From Pseudomonadota bacterium (GTDB lineage: Bacteria > Pseudomonadota > Gammaproteobacteria > Xanthomonadales > Xanthomonadaceae), in assembly GCA_023430045.1 (NCBI GenBank), contig JAEZCF010000049.1:1-12529 (forward strand): a DNA stretch of 12,529 nucleotides, read 5' to 3'. The notes under the pieces were generated by a model. The model made no database searches. It saw only the letters and a program-made list of their open reading frames with translations, and was not told where the DNA came from. This document shows positions 1-8,125 of the stretch, one piece after another. Numbering within the stretch: the stretch's first letter is position 1; every line of letters begins with the position of its first letter. Made by a program: the position numbers and the translations under genes.

Positions 1-1176
1 GGCGAACAGCACGTAGAAGGCCGCGAACACCGGCATCACGTTGGCCACGCCGCCGTAGTCCCGGATCATGCGCGTGTGCATGCGGTCGTAGAGCACGCCG
101 ACGCAGGAGAACATCGCGCCGGAGATGAAGCCGTGCGAGACCATCTGCACCATCGCGCCCTGCAGGCCCAGGCGCGCGGCCTCGGGGTTGCCGCTGTCGC
201 GCACCAGCGCGAAGGCGATGAAGGTGCCGAGGGTCACGAAGCCCATGTGCGAAACCGACGAGTACGCGATCAGCTTCTTCATGTCCTGCTGGACCAGCGC
301 CACCAGGCCGACGTAGACCACCGCCACCAGCGACAGCGCGATCACCAGCCAGGCCCACTCATGGCCGGCGTCCGGTGTGATCGGCAGGCTGAAGCGCAGG
401 AAGCCGTAGCCACCGATCTTCAGCATGATCGCCGCCAGGATCACCGAGCCGCCGGTCGGCGCCTCGACGTGGGCGTCCGGGAGCCAGGTGTGCACCGGGA
501 ACATCGGCACCTTGACCGCGAACGCCGCGAGGAAGGCGAAGAACAGCCACGTCTGCTCGGTCGCGGTCAGCGGCAGCGCGTACAGGTCGGGAAGCTGCCA
601 GCTGCCGGCCTTCAGGTACAGGCACACCAGGCCGACCAGCATGAAGATCGAGCCGAGGAAGGTGTAGAGGAAGAACTTGATCGAGGCGTAGACGCGACGC
701 GGGCCGCCCCAGACACCGATGATGATGAACATCGGGATCAGCATCGCCTCGAAGAACACGTAGAACAGCATCGCGTCGATCGCGGAGAACACGCCGATCA
801 TCAGGCCCTCGAGGATCAGCATCGCCGCGTAGTACTGGCTGACGCGGCGGTCGATCGAGGTCCAGGCGCCGACCAGGACCAGCACGGTCACCAGGGTGGT
901 CAGCACGATCAGCGCGACCGAGATGCCGTCCGCGCCCAGGTGGTACTGGATGTCATAGGCCGGGATCCACTCCCGGGCCTCGACGAACTGCATCGTGGCG
1001 ACGGCCGCCGAGGCGTCGTAGCCGGTGAACAGCGGGACGCTGATGGCGAACACCGCCAGCGCGATCGCCAGCGACAGCCAGCGTGCGGCGCCGGCACGGT
1101 TGCCGAGCGCGAGCACCGCCGCGCCGCCGAGGATCGGCAGCCACACGAGGATGCTGAGGAGAGGCCAGTTCGACAC
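1..1176 (-). CDS. nuoM: NADH-quinone oxidoreductase subunit M (antiporter-like membrane subunit), 3' end outside window
   Basis: NuoM is one of three antiporter-like proton-pumping subunits (L, M, N) in the complex I membrane arm. The frame is open from a GTG start at 1176 to base 1, giving 392 residues; the family usually has about 500, so roughly the last 100 are missing. Many hydrophobic membrane segments are visible. The key charged residues of the family are present: Glu143 in FFEAML, Lys222 in VKVPMFPVHTWLPDAHVEAP (222-240 region), and Lys253 in MLKIGGYG. These match the E. coli NuoM residues Glu144, Lys234 and Lys265. The GTG was chosen because it begins the expected N-terminus (SNWPLLSILVWLPILGG), has a GGAAGA ribosome binding site 6 bases upstream, and lies 13 bases after the nuoL stop. 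nuoN is expected next, beyond the left edge. The identity is very secure. Confidence 0.97.
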   Translation of the reverse strand, partial: MSNWPLLSILVWLPILGGAAVLALGNRAGAARWLSLAIALAVFAISVPLFTGYDASAAVATMQFVEAREWIPAYDIQYHLGADGISVALIVLTTLVTVLVLVGAWTSIDRRVSQYYAAMLILEGLMIGVFSAIDAMLFYVFFEAMLIPMFIIIGVWGGPRRVYASIKFFLYTFLGSIFMLVGLVCLYLKAGSWQLPDLYALPLTATEQTWLFFAFLAAFAVKVPMFPVHTWLPDAHVEAPTGGSVILAAIMLKIGGYGFLRFSLPITPDAGHEWAWLVIALSLVAVVYVGLVALVQQDMKKLIAYSSVSHMGFVTLGTFIAFALVRDSGNPEAARLGLQGAMVQMVSHGFISGAMFSCVGVLYDRMHTRMIRDYGGVANVMPVFAAFYVLFA

Positions 1177-1182
1177 GTATCG

Positions 1183-1188
1183 TCTTCC
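1183..1188 (-). promoter_or_regulatory. Ribosome binding site of nuoM (GGAAGA)
   Basis: GGAAGA lies 6 bases before the GTG at 1176, inside the 13-base nuoL-nuoM gap. It supports the GTG as the nuoM start; no ATG occurs at the position where the family N-terminus begins. Confidence 0.6.
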
Positions 1189-1189
1189 G

Positions 1190-3301
1190 TCAGGTCCAGA
1201 GGTAGATCAGCACGGCCAGGAGCAGGATCAGGCCGACGATCATCGCGAATGCATAGTCATGGAGGCGGCCCGACTGCAGCCGGCGCGCCACGCCCGACAC
1301 CAGTCCGACCACGCGCGCCGTGCCGTTGACGAACACGCCGTCGATCAGGCGGTTGTCGGCGACGCTGGACGCCTTGCCGAGCTGCAGGCTGCCGCCCGCC
1401 AGGCCCCCGATCCAGAGGTCGTCGGCCCAGTACTTCTTCTCGAGCACGCTGACCGGCAGCGCGAACGCGCGGCGGGCCTTGGCCGCGAGTTCCGGGCGCC
1501 ACCAGTACATGACGGTCGCAAGCGCGAAGCCGGCGAACGTCAGCCAGAAGGCCGGCGTGACGAAGCCATGGAGGGCGAAGGCGACCGGGCCGTGCCAGAC
1601 CTCGGCGGCGACGCGCGCCAGCGTGTCGTTGGCCGGCAGCACGTCGATGGCACCGGTGAAGAACGGCATGACCTGCGCATGCCCGCTCCAGTCGGTCCCG
1701 AAGAGCATCGGCCCGGCGGTCAGGAAGCCGATCGCGATCGACGGGATCGCCAGCAGCACCAGCGGAAGCGTCACCACCCACGGCGATTCGTGCGGCTCGT
1801 GCGCGCCGTGGCCGTGGCCGTGGTCGTCATGCCAGTGGCCATGGTCGTCGGCGTGGACCTCGCGGAAGCGCTCGCGGCCGAAGAAGGTCATGTACAGCAG
1901 GCGGAAGCTGTAGAACGACGTCACGAACGCGCCAAGCAGGACGGCCCAGTAGCCATAGGTGCCGACCCAGCCCATGCCCTTGGCGCCATGCCTGGCCGCC
2001 TCGATGATCGTGTCCTTGGAGTAGAAGCCGCTGAAGAACGGCGTCGCCACCAGGGCCAGGGTGCCGATGACCATGGTCCAGAACGTGATCGGCATGTACC
2101 GGCGCAGGCCGCCCATGCGCCGCATGTCCTGCTCGTGGTGCATGGCGATGATCACCGAACCCGCGCCGAGGAACAGCAGCGCCTTGAAGAAGGCGTGCGT
2201 CATCAGGTGGAACACGGCGGCCGAGTACGCGGAGACGCCCAGCGCCACGGTCATGTAGCCCAGCTGCGACAGCGTGGAATACGCGACCACGCGCTTGATG
2301 TCGTTCTGCACGATGCCGATCAGGCCGGTGAAGAACGCGGTGGTCGCACCGATGAACAGCACGAAATCCAGCGCGGTCTGCGACAGCTCGAACAGCGGCG
2401 ACATGCGGGTGACCATGAAGATGCCCGCGGTGACCATGGTCGCGGCGTGGATCAGCGCGGAGATCGGCGTCGGGCCTTCCATCGAATCCGGCAGCCAGAC
2501 GTGCAGCGGCACCTGCGCGGACTTGCCCATCGCACCGATGAACAGGCAGATGCAGATCACCGTGGCGCTGCCCCAGATCACCGGCTGGTCCAGCAGCTGG
2601 GCATGGAAGCCGAACAGGCTGATCGAACCGGACCACACCTGCAGCGCGCCGTTGGCCAGCTCCGGATCCATGATCTTGGCGAACACGGTGGCGTAATCCA
2701 GCGTGCCGAACACCCACAGCACACCGGCGATGCCGAGCAGGAAGCCGAAATCGCCCACGCGGTTGACCAGGAACGCCTTCATGTTGGCGAAGATCGCGGT
2801 CGGGCGCTTGAACCAGAAGCCGATCAGCAGGTACGAGACGAGGCCCACCGCTTCCCAGCCGAAGAACAGCTGCAGGAAGTTGTTGCTCATCACCAGGGTG
2901 AGCATCGAGAAGGTGAACAGCGAGATGTAGCTGAAGAAGCGCTGGTAACCCGGATCTTCTTCCATGTAGCCGATGGTGTAGACGTGCACCAGCAGCGACA
3001 CGAAGGTCACCACCACCATCATCATCGCGGTCAGCTTGTCGACCATGAAGCCGACGTGGGCCGAGTACTGGCCCACCTCGAAGAACGCGTACAGATTCTG
3101 GTTGAACGGCTGCGCGCCGCCCCATACCAGCTGGTACAGGGTGAACATCGACAGCGCGCAGCTGACCGCCACGCCCAGGATGGTGACGGTCTGCGCGCCG
3201 AGGCGCCCGACCTGGCGACCGAACAGGCCGGCGATGATGCTGCCGAACAGCGGTGCAAGCACCACTGCGATCAACAGACTCTTGGAGAGTGTGATTTCCA
3301 T
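1190..3301 (-). CDS. nuoL: NADH-quinone oxidoreductase subunit L (distal antiporter-like subunit with lateral helix)
   Basis: NuoL is the largest membrane subunit, at the distal end of the membrane arm; it pumps protons and carries the long lateral helix. The 703 residues exceed E. coli NuoL (613). Family motifs are intact: Glu150 in GWEAVGLVSYLL, Lys260 in KSAQVPLHVWLPDSMEGPTP (260-279), Lys336 in IKRVVAYSTLSQLGYM, His365/His369/Lys373 in HLMTHAFFK, and Lys429-Asp430 in YSKD. Residues 483-504 form a His/Asp/Gly-rich hydrophilic loop with nine histidines, followed by PHESPWVVTLPL. The C-terminus (about 680-701) ends in a hydrophobic segment, as expected for the terminal membrane helix. The ATG at 3301 is 7 bases after the nuoK stop; only a weak AAGGG ribosome binding site lies upstream, inside the nuoK end, so coupling to nuoK is likely. 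The stop is TGA. No frameshift is seen. Confidence 0.98.
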   Translation of the reverse strand: MEITLSKSLLIAVVLAPLFGSIIAGLFGRQVGRLGAQTVTILGVAVSCALSMFTLYQLVWGGAQPFNQNLYAFFEVGQYSAHVGFMVDKLTAMMMVVVTFVSLLVHVYTIGYMEEDPGYQRFFSYISLFTFSMLTLVMSNNFLQLFFGWEAVGLVSYLLIGFWFKRPTAIFANMKAFLVNRVGDFGFLLGIAGVLWVFGTLDYATVFAKIMDPELANGALQVWSGSISLFGFHAQLLDQPVIWGSATVICICLFIGAMGKSAQVPLHVWLPDSMEGPTPISALIHAATMVTAGIFMVTRMSPLFELSQTALDFVLFIGATTAFFTGLIGIVQNDIKRVVAYSTLSQLGYMTVALGVSAYSAAVFHLMTHAFFKALLFLGAGSVIIAMHHEQDMRRMGGLRRYMPITFWTMVIGTLALVATPFFSGFYSKDTIIEAARHGAKGMGWVGTYGYWAVLLGAFVTSFYSFRLLYMTFFGRERFREVHADDHGHWHDDHGHGHGAHEPHESPWVVTLPLVLLAIPSIAIGFLTAGPMLFGTDWSGHAQVMPFFTGAIDVLPANDTLARVAAEVWHGPVAFALHGFVTPAFWLTFAGFALATVMYWWRPELAAKARRAFALPVSVLEKKYWADDLWIGGLAGGSLQLGKASSVADNRLIDGVFVNGTARVVGLVSGVARRLQSGRLHDYAFAMIVGLILLLAVLIYLWT

Positions 3302-3308
3302 CTGTGGA

Positions 3309-3614
3309 TCAGCCCTTCAACGAATCGACTTCGCCGACATTGATCGTGCGGCGTGTGCGGAACAGGGTCACCAGGATCGCCAGGCCGATGGCGGCCTCGG
3401 CGGCGGCTACGGTCAGGATGAAGAACACGAACAGCTGTCCGGCCGTGTCACCCAGTTCACGCGAGAACCCGACGAAATTGATGTTCACCGAAAGCAGCAT
3501 CAGCTCGATGGACATCAGCAGGACGATGACGTTCTTCCGGTTGAGGAAGATACCGGCCAGGCTGATGCAGAACAGCACCGCGCCCAGCGCCAGAATGTGC
3601 CCCAACGTGATCAT
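3309..3614 (-). CDS. nuoK: NADH-quinone oxidoreductase subunit K (MrpC-like membrane subunit)
   Basis: NuoK is a small three-helix membrane subunit between NuoJ and NuoN that contributes to the proton pathway of complex I. The 101 residues equal the usual family length (about 100). The N-terminus MITLGHILALGAVLF is typical. The two conserved membrane glutamates are at Glu37 (in MSIELMLLSVN) and Glu73 (in VAAAEAAIGLA), matching E. coli Glu36 and Glu72. The ATG overlaps the nuoJ stop by four bases (ATGA), and a strong GAGGAGG ribosome binding site lies inside the nuoJ end, 7 bases before the start. This supports coupled translation of J and K in similar amounts. Nothing is unusual. Confidence 0.98.
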   Translation of the reverse strand: MITLGHILALGAVLFCISLAGIFLNRKNVIVLLMSIELMLLSVNINFVGFSRELGDTAGQLFVFFILTVAAAEAAIGLAILVTLFRTRRTINVGEVDSLKG

Positions 3615-4282
3615 GGCTTGGCCTCCTCGCCTTCGGCCGGCGTGCCTTCAGCGGCCCGGGTGTTGCTGTGTACGAACGGCTGTTCGGCATCCATGCTGAC
3701 CACGCGCAGGCGGTCGCCGGCCTTGACCATGGTCTGGTCGCCGGGATTCTGCGTCTTGATGCCGGTGCGATGGCGCAGCGTCAGCATGACGGCAGCCACC
3801 ACGGCCACGGTCAGGATGACGGCGGCGAACTCGAACGGCAGCAGGTATTCGGTGAACAGGCTGCGTGCCAGCCAGGTGATGTTGGAGGTATCGGCAGCCA
3901 GCGCGGCGGCGTTGTCGACCGGGAACGGCGTGACCGCCCTGCCCTTTACGCCGATCAGCGTGACCATCTGCACCAGCATCACCACCGCGACCACCAGGCC
4001 GACCGGCAGGTAACGCACCCAGCCTTCGCGCAGGTTGGCCGGATCGATGTCCAGCATCATCACCACGAACAGGAACAACACCATCACCGCGCCCACATAC
4101 ACCAGGACCAGCGCCACGCCGAGGAACTCGGCGCCCACCAGCAGCCAGATGCAGGCCACGGAGAAGAAGGTCAGCACCAGGCAGAGCACGGCGTTTACCG
4201 GGTTGCGCACGCTGATCACCGCCGCAGCCGAGATACCGGCCGCGATGGCGAAAATCCAGAAAGCGATATTTACCCAATCCAT
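3611..4282 (-). CDS. nuoJ: NADH-quinone oxidoreductase subunit J
   Basis: NuoJ is a five-helix membrane subunit next to NuoH and NuoK. Its third helix changes shape during the catalytic cycle. The 223 residues compare with 184 in E. coli. The conserved helix VYVGAVMVLFLFVVMML (61-77), with Tyr62 and Gly64, is present. A first hydrophobic segment occupies about 5-23 and the last about 151-169. After LTLRHR (167-172) comes a hydrophilic tail of about 50 residues (QNPGDQTMVKAGDRLRVV, ending EGEEAKP), which accounts for the extra length; similar tails occur in other proteobacteria as far as I recall. The ATG at 4282 is 9 bases after the nuoI stop, with a GAGGT ribosome binding site 6 bases upstream. 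The tail codons also carry the GAGGAGG site used by nuoK. Confidence 0.97.
   Translation of the reverse strand: MDWVNIAFWIFAIAAGISAAAVISVRNPVNAVLCLVLTFFSVACIWLLVGAEFLGVALVLVYVGAVMVLFLFVVMMLDIDPANLREGWVRYLPVGLVVAVVMLVQMVTLIGVKGRAVTPFPVDNAAALAADTSNITWLARSLFTEYLLPFEFAAVILTVAVVAAVMLTLRHRTGIKTQNPGDQTMVKAGDRLRVVSMDAEQPFVHSNTRAAEGTPAEGEEAKP
3622..3628 (-). promoter_or_regulatory. Strong ribosome binding site of nuoK inside nuoJ (GAGGAGG)
   Basis: GAGGAGG lies within the last codons of nuoJ (the Glu-Glu of the EGEEAKP end), 7 bases before the nuoK ATG. With the ATGA overlap it indicates direct re-initiation at nuoK. It is the best match to the 16S rRNA tail noted among the junctions read in this window. 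Confidence 0.6.
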
Positions 4283-4288
4283 GTCTCG

Positions 4289-4293
4289 ACCTC
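4289..4293 (-). promoter_or_regulatory. Ribosome binding site of nuoJ (GAGGT)
   Basis: GAGGT lies 6 bases before the nuoJ ATG at 4282 and overlaps the TGA stop of nuoI. The surrounding 11 bases (CGCTGAGGTCG, 4287-4297) recur exactly, with the same spacing to the start codon, in front of nuoE. Confidence 0.5.
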
Positions 4294-4780
4294 AGCGGTA
4301 AGCAGCGTCGGCGGCACGGCGCTCGGCGATCTCGGCTTCAAGCCGATCACCCAGGGCCAGCAGCTGCGGCTTGGTAACGATGTTCTCGCCACGATTCTCG
4401 AAGTGGTATTCGAGGATGTGGGTCTCGACGATCGAGTCCACCGGGCAGCTTTCCTCGCAGAAGCCGCAGAAGATGCACTTGAACAGATCGATGTCGTAAC
4501 GCGTGGTGCGGCGGGTGCCGTCCTCGCGCTTGGCCGAATCGATGGTGATGGCCAGCGCCGGGCAGACCGCCTCGCACAGCTTGCAGGCGATGCAGCGCTC
4601 TTCACCGTTGGGATAACGGCGCAGGGCGTGCAGGCCGCGGAAGCGCGGGGACTGCGGGAACTTCTCCATCGGGTACATCATCGTGTACTTCGGCTTGAAG
4701 CTGTACTTCAGCGTCAGCCACAGGCCGCCGAGCAGTTCCAGCAGCAGCAGGCTCTTGAAGTAATGGGTAATCCGGTTCAT
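4292..4780 (-). CDS. nuoI: NADH-quinone oxidoreductase subunit I (8Fe ferredoxin-like, clusters N6a/N6b)
   Basis: NuoI is a ferredoxin-like subunit that passes electrons from NuoG to cluster N2 in NuoB. The 162 residues are close to the family norm. Two CxxCxxCxxxCP motifs are complete: Cys63, 66, 69, 73 (ERCIACKLCEAVCP) and Cys102, 105, 108, 112 (KCIFCGFCEESCP), which ligate the two [4Fe-4S] clusters N6a and N6b. The N-terminal amphipathic stretch FKSLLLLELLGGLWLTLKY (8-26) fits the segment that packs on the membrane arm near NuoH. RGLHALRRYPNGEE (48-61) is also typical. The ATG at 4780 lies 4 bases after the nuoH stop (TAA). The upstream AAGGG site is about 11 bases away, so coupling to nuoH probably helps initiation. 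Identity is unambiguous. Confidence 0.98.
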   Translation of the reverse strand: MNRITHYFKSLLLLELLGGLWLTLKYSFKPKYTMMYPMEKFPQSPRFRGLHALRRYPNGEERCIACKLCEAVCPALAITIDSAKREDGTRRTTRYDIDLFKCIFCGFCEESCPVDSIVETHILEYHFENRGENIVTKPQLLALGDRLEAEIAERRAADAAYR

Positions 4781-4784
4781 TACG

Positions 4785-5879
4785 TTAGACGCCCTTTTGA
4801 ATCACGCCGAAGAACACCATCACGGCGGTGACCGCGATCCACAGAATGGTCAGCGGGATGAAGACCTTCCAGCCCAGCCGCATGATCTGGTCGTAACGGA
4901 AGCGCGGGAAGCTGGCGCGGAACCAGATATAGGCGCTGGCGAAGAAGAACACCTTCACGAACAGCCACGGCCAGCCACCGTTCCAGATCCAGTCGATGAA
5001 CGGCGATATCTCGCCTGGATTCACCCAGCCCTGGATCGGGCTCAGCCAGCCACCCAGGAAGAAGATCGAGATCAGGAAGCTGATCAGGATCATGTTCGCG
5101 TATTCGGCCAGGAAGAACAGCGCGAATGCGCCGCCGGAGTATTCCACCATGTGGCCGGCCACGATTTCCGATTCGCCTTCCACCACGTCGAACGGCGCGC
5201 GGTTGGTTTCGGCCACGCCGGACACCCAGTAGACGACGAACAGCGGGAACAGCGGCAGCAGGAACCAGTCGAAGAAGCCGGAGTTGCCTGCCTGCGCCAT
5301 CACGATGCCGGTCAGGTTGAGGCTGCCCGAAGCGATCATCACGCCGACCAGGGCGAAGCCCATGGCGATTTCATAGCTGATCATCTGCGCCGAGGCGCGC
5401 ATCGCGCCCAGGAACGCATACTTCGAGTTCGAGGCCCAGCCGGCCAGGATGATGCCGTAGATACCCAGCGAGGTCATCGCCAGCAGGTACAGCAGTCCCG
5501 CGTTTGCATTCGACAGCACCAGTCGGGCGTCGAACGGCACCACCGCCCAGGCTGCGAAGGCCGGAGCCAGGGTGATCAACGGCGCCAGCAGGAACAGGAC
5601 CTTGTGGGCGTTCGCCGGCTGCAGGACTTCCTTGAACAGCAGCTTGAAGACGTCGGCGAACGCCTGGAAGATGCCCATGCCGACGTACATCGGACCATGG
5701 CGCACGTGCATCCAGCCGATCAGCTTGCGCTCCCAGACCACGTAGAAGGCCACCGATATGATCACCGGCATGGCGATCACGAGGATCTTCAGGATGATCC
5801 ACAGCAGTGCGCCGATGTCACCGAGGCCAAGCAGCCACTGGTGCAGCGGGTCCACCGCGTTCAACAGCAATTCGTTCAT
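4785..5879 (-). CDS. nuoH: NADH-quinone oxidoreductase subunit H (ND1-like quinone-site membrane subunit)
   Basis: NuoH joins the peripheral and membrane arms and forms the membrane entrance of the quinone tunnel together with NuoB and NuoD. The protein has 364 residues and about eight hydrophobic segments. Conserved pieces include ERKLIGWMHVRHGP (50-63), ADVFKLLFKE (75-84), Glu170 in MISYEIAMG, and the acidic quinone-tunnel loop ETNRAPFDVVEGESEIVAGH (224-243) followed by MVEYSGG. RYDQIMRLGWK (328-338) near the C-terminus is also typical. One deviation: the usual GPNRVG motif reads GPMYVG here (62-67). The ATG overlaps the nuoG stop by four bases (ATGA) and has only a weak G-rich ribosome binding site, suggesting coupled translation. 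The stop is TAA, 4 bases before nuoI. Confidence 0.98.
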   Translation of the reverse strand: MNELLLNAVDPLHQWLLGLGDIGALLWIILKILVIAMPVIISVAFYVVWERKLIGWMHVRHGPMYVGMGIFQAFADVFKLLFKEVLQPANAHKVLFLLAPLITLAPAFAAWAVVPFDARLVLSNANAGLLYLLAMTSLGIYGIILAGWASNSKYAFLGAMRASAQMISYEIAMGFALVGVMIASGSLNLTGIVMAQAGNSGFFDWFLLPLFPLFVVYWVSGVAETNRAPFDVVEGESEIVAGHMVEYSGGAFALFFLAEYANMILISFLISIFFLGGWLSPIQGWVNPGEISPFIDWIWNGGWPWLFVKVFFFASAYIWFRASFPRFRYDQIMRLGWKVFIPLTILWIAVTAVMVFFGVIQKGV

Positions 5880-8125
5880 GCAGCCACCACCGTTACGCGT
5901 GCGGCACCCAGCGGTGCGGTCGCACCGTGGCCCGATTCAATCCAGACCGAACCCGCGGCGACGCGGGAATCCACCACCACCGGCAGCGTGGCGCGGCCGG
6001 CATCGGTACCGACCTTGGCCATCTGCCCTTCCTGCAGCTGCAGGCGGGTGGCATCTTCGGCGTTCAGCACGATGCGCGGCGCCGTGTTGAGCGGGTGCGC
6101 CTGCAGTGCCGGCGCGCGGCGGACGACCGCATCGGTGCGGTAGATCGCGGCGGTCGAAGCCACTTCCAGGCCTTCGCCCGACAGCACCGGCTGGGCCGAT
6201 GCGGTGACCTGCACGGTTGCCGGTGCCAGGCTGGCGCGCAGGCCGGCCAGGTCGGTGAAACCGAAGCCGGCCAAGGCCAGTTCGCCACCCAGTGCACGCA
6301 GCACGCGCCAGCCTTCACGGGCCTCGCCCGGCAGCTTGCCGCCGGCACGTGCCGACTGCTCGCGACCATCGAGGTTGGTCAGGGTGGCGTCCACTTCCGG
6401 CAATGCACCGATCGGCAGGATCACATCGGCGACATCACGGGTGGAGGCGCAGGCGAACTGACTGAACGCCACCACCTGGGCACCGGCCAGTGCCTTGCGG
6501 GCGGCGGGCGCGTCGGCGAAATCCAGACCCGGCTCCAGGCCATACACCACGTAGGCCTGGCGCGGCTGCGCCAGCATGGCGGCGACATCCTTGCCGGCCG
6601 GCAGCACGCCTGCACGGGACAGGCCGATGGCATTGGCGCCCTGCGGGATGCGGCACAGCTTCGCGCCCGTGGCTGCAGCGAACTCACGCGCAGCGGCGCG
6701 GATCGCAGCGGCCTGCGGATGGTTCTCGGCGATGCCACCGACGATCAGGACGGTGTTGCCGCCGCCCTGCACCGCCGAACGCAGCTCGGCGCTGGAGAGC
6801 GCATCAGCGAATTTCGACGGCGCGACGATCTGCTTTCCAGCGATGCTGAAGGCGAAATCGAAATCGACCGGATTGACCACATGGATCTTCGCACCGTTGC
6901 TGACCTGTGCCTTGCGCAGGCGGGCATGCAGCAGCGGCAGCTCGTGACGGATGTTGCTGCCCAGCACGACGATGTGGCTTGCATGCTCGATCTCCGCCAG
7001 CGGCAGGCCGAACACTTCGGCGGTGGCGGCGTCGGAAAAATCACGATTGTTGATGCGGTGGTCGATGTTGCCGGTGCCCAGGCCCGACGCCAGACGGGCC
7101 AGCAGCGCCCCTTCCTCGTTGGAGGTGGACGGGTGCACCAGCACGCCCAGGCTGTCGCCCTGGTTGGCCTTGAGGATCTCGGCGGCGGCGGCCAGGCCTT
7201 CTGCCCAGCTCACTTCCTTCCACTCACCATCGACCTTGCGCAGCGGCTTGACCGCACGGTCTTCGCTGTACAGGCCCTGGTGGGAATAACGATCGCGGTC
7301 GGACAGCCAGCATTCGTTGACCAGCTCGTTGTCACGCGGCACGGTGCGCAGCACTTCGCCGCGACGCACATGCAGGAACAGGTTCGAGCCCATCGCGTCG
7401 TGGTAACCCAGCGATTCGCGCGCGGTCAGTTCCCACGGACGGGCGCGGAACTGGAACACCTTGTTGGTCAGCGCGCCGACCGGGCACACGTCCACCACGT
7501 TGCCGGACAGCTCGGTGGTCAGCGGCTTGCCGTCGTAGGTGCCGATCTGCAGGTTCTCGCCACGGTACATGCCACCCAGTTCATAGGTACCGGCCACGTC
7601 GGCGGTGAAGCGGACGCAGCGGGTGCACTGGATGCAGCGGGTCATCTCGGTGGCCACCAGCGGCCCCATGTCCTCGTCGACCACCACGCGCTTGCGCTCG
7701 TTGAAGCGGCTGACCGAACGGCCATAGCCCAGCGAAACGTCCTGCAGCTCGCATTCGCCGCCCTGGTCGCAGACCGGGCAGTCCAGCGGATGGTTGATGA
7801 GCAGGAACTCCATCACCGAACGCTGGAACTTGAGTGCCTTTTCACTGCGGGTGGCGACCTTCATGCCATCCATCACCGGCGTGGCGCACGCGGGCGCCGG
7901 CTTCGGCGACTTCTCCACGTCCACCAGGCACATGCGGCAGTTGGCCGCGATCGGCAGCTTCTCGTGGTAGCAGAAGCGCGGAATCGGGATGCCCGCCTTG
8001 TCGGCGGCCTGGATGATCATCGAGCCCTTGGGCACGACCAGCGACTGGCCGTCGATCTCCACGGTCACGTGCCCTTCCGGCACGATGGCCGGCGTCACGC
8101 CCGGGTTGTTGGGTTGCGCGCTCAT
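5876..8125 (-). CDS. nuoG: NADH-quinone oxidoreductase subunit G (clusters N1b, N4, N5)
   Basis: NuoG is the large peripheral-arm subunit that carries electrons from NuoF to NuoI. It has 749 residues, shorter than E. coli NuoG (about 908) but within the range of other proteobacteria. The N-terminal ferredoxin domain has Cys52, 63, 66, 80 for the [2Fe-2S] N1b. His112 with Cys116, 119, 125 (HPLDCPVCDQGGEC) binds N5, and Cys164, 167, 170 plus Cys214 bind N4. From about 230 onwards there is a molybdopterin-oxidoreductase-like domain without cofactor, ending in a C-terminal barrel-like part (about 680-740). The four cysteines that bind the extra cluster N7 in E. coli are absent. The ATG at 8125 overlaps the nuoF stop (ATGA), with GGAGG 10 bases upstream. 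The C-terminal half is Ala-rich and looks less constrained, as usual in this family. Confidence 0.98.
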   Translation of the reverse strand: MSAQPNNPGVTPAIVPEGHVTVEIDGQSLVVPKGSMIIQAADKAGIPIPRFCYHEKLPIAANCRMCLVDVEKSPKPAPACATPVMDGMKVATRSEKALKFQRSVMEFLLINHPLDCPVCDQGGECELQDVSLGYGRSVSRFNERKRVVVDEDMGPLVATEMTRCIQCTRCVRFTADVAGTYELGGMYRGENLQIGTYDGKPLTTELSGNVVDVCPVGALTNKVFQFRARPWELTARESLGYHDAMGSNLFLHVRRGEVLRTVPRDNELVNECWLSDRDRYSHQGLYSEDRAVKPLRKVDGEWKEVSWAEGLAAAAEILKANQGDSLGVLVHPSTSNEEGALLARLASGLGTGNIDHRINNRDFSDAATAEVFGLPLAEIEHASHIVVLGSNIRHELPLLHARLRKAQVSNGAKIHVVNPVDFDFAFSIAGKQIVAPSKFADALSSAELRSAVQGGGNTVLIVGGIAENHPQAAAIRAAAREFAAATGAKLCRIPQGANAIGLSRAGVLPAGKDVAAMLAQPRQAYVVYGLEPGLDFADAPAARKALAGAQVVAFSQFACASTRDVADVILPIGALPEVDATLTNLDGREQSARAGGKLPGEAREGWRVLRALGGELALAGFGFTDLAGLRASLAPATVQVTASAQPVLSGEGLEVASTAAIYRTDAVVRRAPALQAHPLNTAPRIVLNAEDATRLQLQEGQMAKVGTDAGRATLPVVVDSRVAAGSVWIESGHGATAPLGAARVTVVAA

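Noticed and set aside
76..1329. Plus-strand open frame opposite nuoM
   Set aside because: It is composed mostly of Arg, His, Asp, Glu and Gln without motifs, while the minus strand encodes clear NuoM motifs throughout.
1025..3343. Plus-strand open frame of 772 codons opposite nuoL and part of nuoM
   Set aside because: Its product is dominated by His, Arg, Asp, Gln and Glu with no recognisable domain. It mirrors a well-conserved nuoL gene, and long antisense frames are expected opposite GC-biased third positions.
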